Assembly (NCBI GenBank): GCA_021604545.1
Contig: BQJE01000002.1
Span: forward strand, 62,001 to 126,000
Reading direction: 5' to 3'
DNA from: Micavibrio sp.
Lineage (GTDB): Bacteria > Pseudomonadota > Alphaproteobacteria > Micavibrionales > Micavibrionaceae
DNA length: 64,000 bases
Position 1 is the first letter of the stretch; every line of letters begins with the position of its first letter. Position numbers and translations under genes: made by a program. The notes under the pieces are model-generated. The model was not told the origin of the DNA and did no database searches. It was given only the letters and a program-made list of their open reading frames with translations. Of this stretch, positions 61,778-64,000 are shown one piece after another.

Positions 61778-62981
61778 TCCTGCGATCGACCAGACATCCT
61801 ATAATTACTGCGCGCTGCCATTGGCGGCCTATGCTTGTCGCCCGGACCAGAGTCAGGGCCGCGTGTACAAAGAGCCGGAAAGCCTTCACAGGACGCCGTT
61901 CCAGCGCGACCGTGATCGTATTATTCATTCCAGCGCTTTTCGACGCCTGAAAGATAAAACACAGGTGTTTGTGAATGATGAAGGCGATCATTTTAGGACG
62001 CGCCTCACGCATACACTGGAAGTAGCGCAGGTCACAAGAACACTGGCGCGCGCGCTGATGGTCAATGAGGATCTGGCGGAGAGTATCGCGCTGGCCCATG
62101 ATCTGGGGCACACGCCTTTCGCCCATATCGGTGAGGAATTTCTCGATCTGGCGATGAAGGATTACGGAGGCTTTGATCACAATGATCAGTCGCTGCGTGT
62201 GTTAACAACTTTGGAGCGGCGTTATACGGGGTGGGATGGTCTCAACATGAGTTGGGAAACGCTTGAAGGTGTGGTGAAGCATAACGGTCCTGTGGAAGGG
62301 AAGCCACATATAGCAGCGGCGGCGTTGCAGGAACAAGTTGATCTTGGTTTGAATACGCATGCTTCACTCGAGGCGCAAGTCGCGGCCCTCTCTGATGATA
62401 TCGCCTACAACAATCATGATGTCGAAGACGGTCTTCGCGCCGGGCTTTTTGATCTTGCTGATCTGGAGGCCGTGACATTGTTGCGCGAGTCTTTGAAAGT
62501 CGTTCATGACACGCACAAGGATATCGCGCGGCGTTATGTTGTACAGGAAATGATCCGTGAAATGATTGGCGCGATGGTTGATGATGTTTTGGTTGAAACA
62601 AAAAAACGCCTCACTAAGATTGATCCGCAAAGTGCCAATGATATTCGCGGTGCTGGTATTCAGATTGTCGCGTTCTCAGATGGTATGAAGAAGAAGGTCG
62701 ATGAGCTGCGCGGGTTCCTGTTCGAGCGCATGTATAAGCATTACACGATGAACCGTATCCGGTTGAAGGTTGAGCGGATCGTTGGTGATCTGTTTCAAGC
62801 TTTCCACAGGAATTATCAGGTGCTGCCTGACCATTGGCAAAGTCAGGTGGAAGAGGCCGGAGGACACGCGGATGAGGCTGTCAGAGCCAGAGTTATAGCC
62901 GATTATGTCGCTGGAATGACGGATAGATATGCGATCCGCGAGCACGAGCGGCTTTTTGACCTTTACTGGGATTTACGCTAA
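61770..62981 (+). CDS. dgt: Deoxyguanosinetriphosphate triphosphohydrolase-like protein
   Basis: An HD-domain enzyme cleaving dNTPs to nucleoside and triphosphate. Start 'RDRDRIIHSSAFRRLKDKTQ', metal His in 'RTRLTHTLEVAQ', HD pair in 'ALAHDLGHTPFAHIGE', and 'DDIAYNNHDVEDGLRAG'. 403 residues. GGAAGG stands 6 nt before the chosen ATG. The frame opens at 61704 inside erpA. In many alphaproteobacteria argS follows, but here a SPOR protein follows directly. Confidence 0.93.
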   Translation: MGNPAIDQTSYNYCALPLAAYACRPDQSQGRVYKEPESLHRTPFQRDRDRIIHSSAFRRLKDKTQVFVNDEGDHFRTRLTHTLEVAQVTRTLARALMVNEDLAESIALAHDLGHTPFAHIGEEFLDLAMKDYGGFDHNDQSLRVLTTLERRYTGWDGLNMSWETLEGVVKHNGPVEGKPHIAAAALQEQVDLGLNTHASLEAQVAALSDDIAYNNHDVEDGLRAGLFDLADLEAVTLLRESLKVVHDTHKDIARRYVVQEMIREMIGAMVDDVLVETKKRLTKIDPQSANDIRGAGIQIVAFSDGMKKKVDELRGFLFERMYKHYTMNRIRLKVERIVGDLFQAFHRNYQVLPDHWQSQVEEAGGHADEAVRARVIADYVAGMTDRYAIREHERLFDLYWDLR

Positions 62982-63023
62982 CACTAAGACTCGAATCAGC
63001 TCACTTGCAACTGCGTTTACGGG

Positions 63024-64000
63024 ATGGATATCATGGACCAAGGCCACCAATACCAAAATCAACAATACAGCTACGATCATTATGATCAGGCCCCGCAAGC
63101 TGGTGCCCAAAAACGTGGCCTCACGGAAAAAATATTTGGGGCAAGAGTTGCCGGGCAGCTAAAAAGTCCTTTGGCAGCAACCTGTATTCTACTTTTGGTC
63201 GGCCTTGGATTTGCTGCCGTGATTATGGCGAGCTATCCTGATTCTTCAGACGAAGGCGAAGCCGCGGTGCCGATTGTTCAGGCTGATGCGCGCCCGTTTA
63301 AAACTGCTCCGGATGAGCCCGGCGGTATGGATATCCCTTTCCGCGACAGCACGGTATTTGACACGGTGCGCAACGATGGAGAGGCGCCGATAGAAAATTT
63401 ATTGGCAAATGACACAGCAGAAGAAGCGATCGATAAGCTGGCGGCTTTTGAAGAGCAGGTGGAAGAGGCTGTTAAAGAAGATACCGAAGCTACGAAGGAT
63501 GGCGTAGAAGAAGCCGGCGATACAGTGCAGAGCACCGTTAAAATGGTCAAACAGGAAGTCGTAAAGATTCCGGCGGAAGAGCTGGCTAAACCCACTAAAG
63601 CCGCAGCCGCAGAACGCCCAGAGCTTCATACGCCGGGCGCTTCCCCCGATACAATTGCTTTTGTCCGTTCGGTTCTGGATGAAAAGGATGCTGATGCTGC
63701 AAAGGCGCCGGAGCAGGCGGTCGCCAATGCGGCGGCAGCGCAGGAAGCGGCTAAAACGACAACAGTCCAAGAGCTTGCCAGCATTGAACCGGCAGCTGGT
63801 GCAGCCGGTGGTGGCGTATCATCTGTTGCCGCGCCGGGCGATTATTTTGTGCAACTGGCCAGTGTGACATCACAAGGCGCAACAAAAGCCGAGTGGACAA
63901 AATTGAAGAAAAAATTTAATGCCGAATTGGGCGGGTTGGATTATTCCGTACAGGAAGCCAATCTCGGTGAGCGCGGCACTTATTACCGCATCCGCGTTGG
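63024..64000 (+). CDS. SPOR-domain membrane protein, 3' truncated by the window end
   Basis: Open to the last base. A cytosolic Gln/Tyr-rich N-terminus (1-45), one TM helix (about 51-68), a long Ala/Glu/Asp-rich periplasmic linker, and a SPOR domain at the end ('GDYFVQLASVTSQGATKAEW', then 'YYRIRVG'). SPOR binds denuded glycan strands at division septa, so this is probably a divisome or envelope accessory protein. Start ATG at 63024 or 63033 (after GGATGG). The C-terminal part lies outside the window. Confidence 0.8.
   Translation, partial: MDIMDQGHQYQNQQYSYDHYDQAPQAGAQKRGLTEKIFGARVAGQLKSPLAATCILLLVGLGFAAVIMASYPDSSDEGEAAVPIVQADARPFKTAPDEPGGMDIPFRDSTVFDTVRNDGEAPIENLLANDTAEEAIDKLAAFEEQVEEAVKEDTEATKDGVEEAGDTVQSTVKMVKQEVVKIPAEELAKPTKAAAAERPELHTPGASPDTIAFVRSVLDEKDADAAKAPEQAVANAAAAQEAAKTTTVQELASIEPAAGAAGGGVSSVAAPGDYFVQLASVTSQGATKAEWTKLKKKFNAELGGLDYSVQEANLGERGTYYRIRV

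Overview
The window is a chromosomal segment of a Gram-negative alphaproteobacterium. The evidence is a CpdR-type regulator and a CckA-like hybrid kinase, a short-form HisG with a HisZ partner, the UPF0262–infA–maf–rng neighbourhood next to hisG and murA, an ErpA/dGTPase/SPOR block, and a complete alphaproteobacterial-type Tad (Cpa) pilus locus. Base composition is intermediate. The set would fit Micavibrio-like lineages, but the sequence alone does not settle the genus. I see no phage, insertion sequence or CRISPR array.

Layout. 1-9.1 kb: housekeeping genes cpoB (5' truncated), tilS, ftsH, a Cys-rich mini-protein, a small hypothetical, glmM, hisZ and purA. 9.2-11.8 kb: a pseudokinase-like membrane-anchored protein and a small membrane protein. 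11.9-24.4 kb: the Tad pilus locus, in order tadE, tadE/F-like, tadG, two flp pilins (one shorter than usual ORF cut-offs), cpaA, cpaB, cpaC, cpaD, cpaE, cpaF, tadB, tadC. 24.4-29.8 kb, minus strand: a repeat-associated basic protein, a TadD-like TPR lipoprotein, a CpaC-N-domain protein, cpdR and hypotheticals. 29.9-37.4 kb: a glycosyltransferase, a secreted beta-propeller-like protein, rluD, an HExxH-containing protein and a YjbH-like protein. 37.5-43.1 kb: CckA-like kinase, CheY-like regulator, glpD-glpK. 43.1-49.8 kb: a large FecR/RTX-like protein, ATP-grasp enzyme, bdhA, a lipid A acyltransferase and a desaturase. 49.9-57.6 kb: tRNA-Phe, a retropepsin-like protein, rng-maf-infA-UPF0262-hisG, a response regulator, an HTH-MurA fusion, a sulfotransferase-like gene and dcd. 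57.7-64 kb: tRNA-Thr, membrane and lipoproteins, xthA, truncated globin, erpA, dgt and a SPOR protein cut by the window end.

How the genes connect: HisZ (6.7 kb) and HisG short form (53.3 kb) should form one ATP phosphoribosyltransferase. MurA and GlmM are both in the UDP-GlcNAc/peptidoglycan route. CckA-like kinase, CpdR and the single-domain receivers suggest phosphorelay control of the cell cycle. TadD-like and CpaC-N proteins on the opposite strand probably serve the adjacent pilus.

Most unusual items: (1) MurA carries an N-terminal YdaS/Cro-like helix-turn-helix domain, and a perfect TTACTAA-N4-TTAGTAA dyad lies over its own putative promoter, suggesting an autoregulated enzyme-repressor. 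(2) Two cassettes (690-1215 and 24354-24990) share a nested palindrome placed directly after a plus-strand stop codon and a consensus promoter with an AGGA-N6-TCCT dyad that would give a leaderless minus-strand mRNA, yet carry different contents. (3) Several genes (murA, erpA, xthA, the 31030 gene and the two cassette ORFs) have a -10-like hexamer 6-7 nt before the start codon, implying leaderless transcription.
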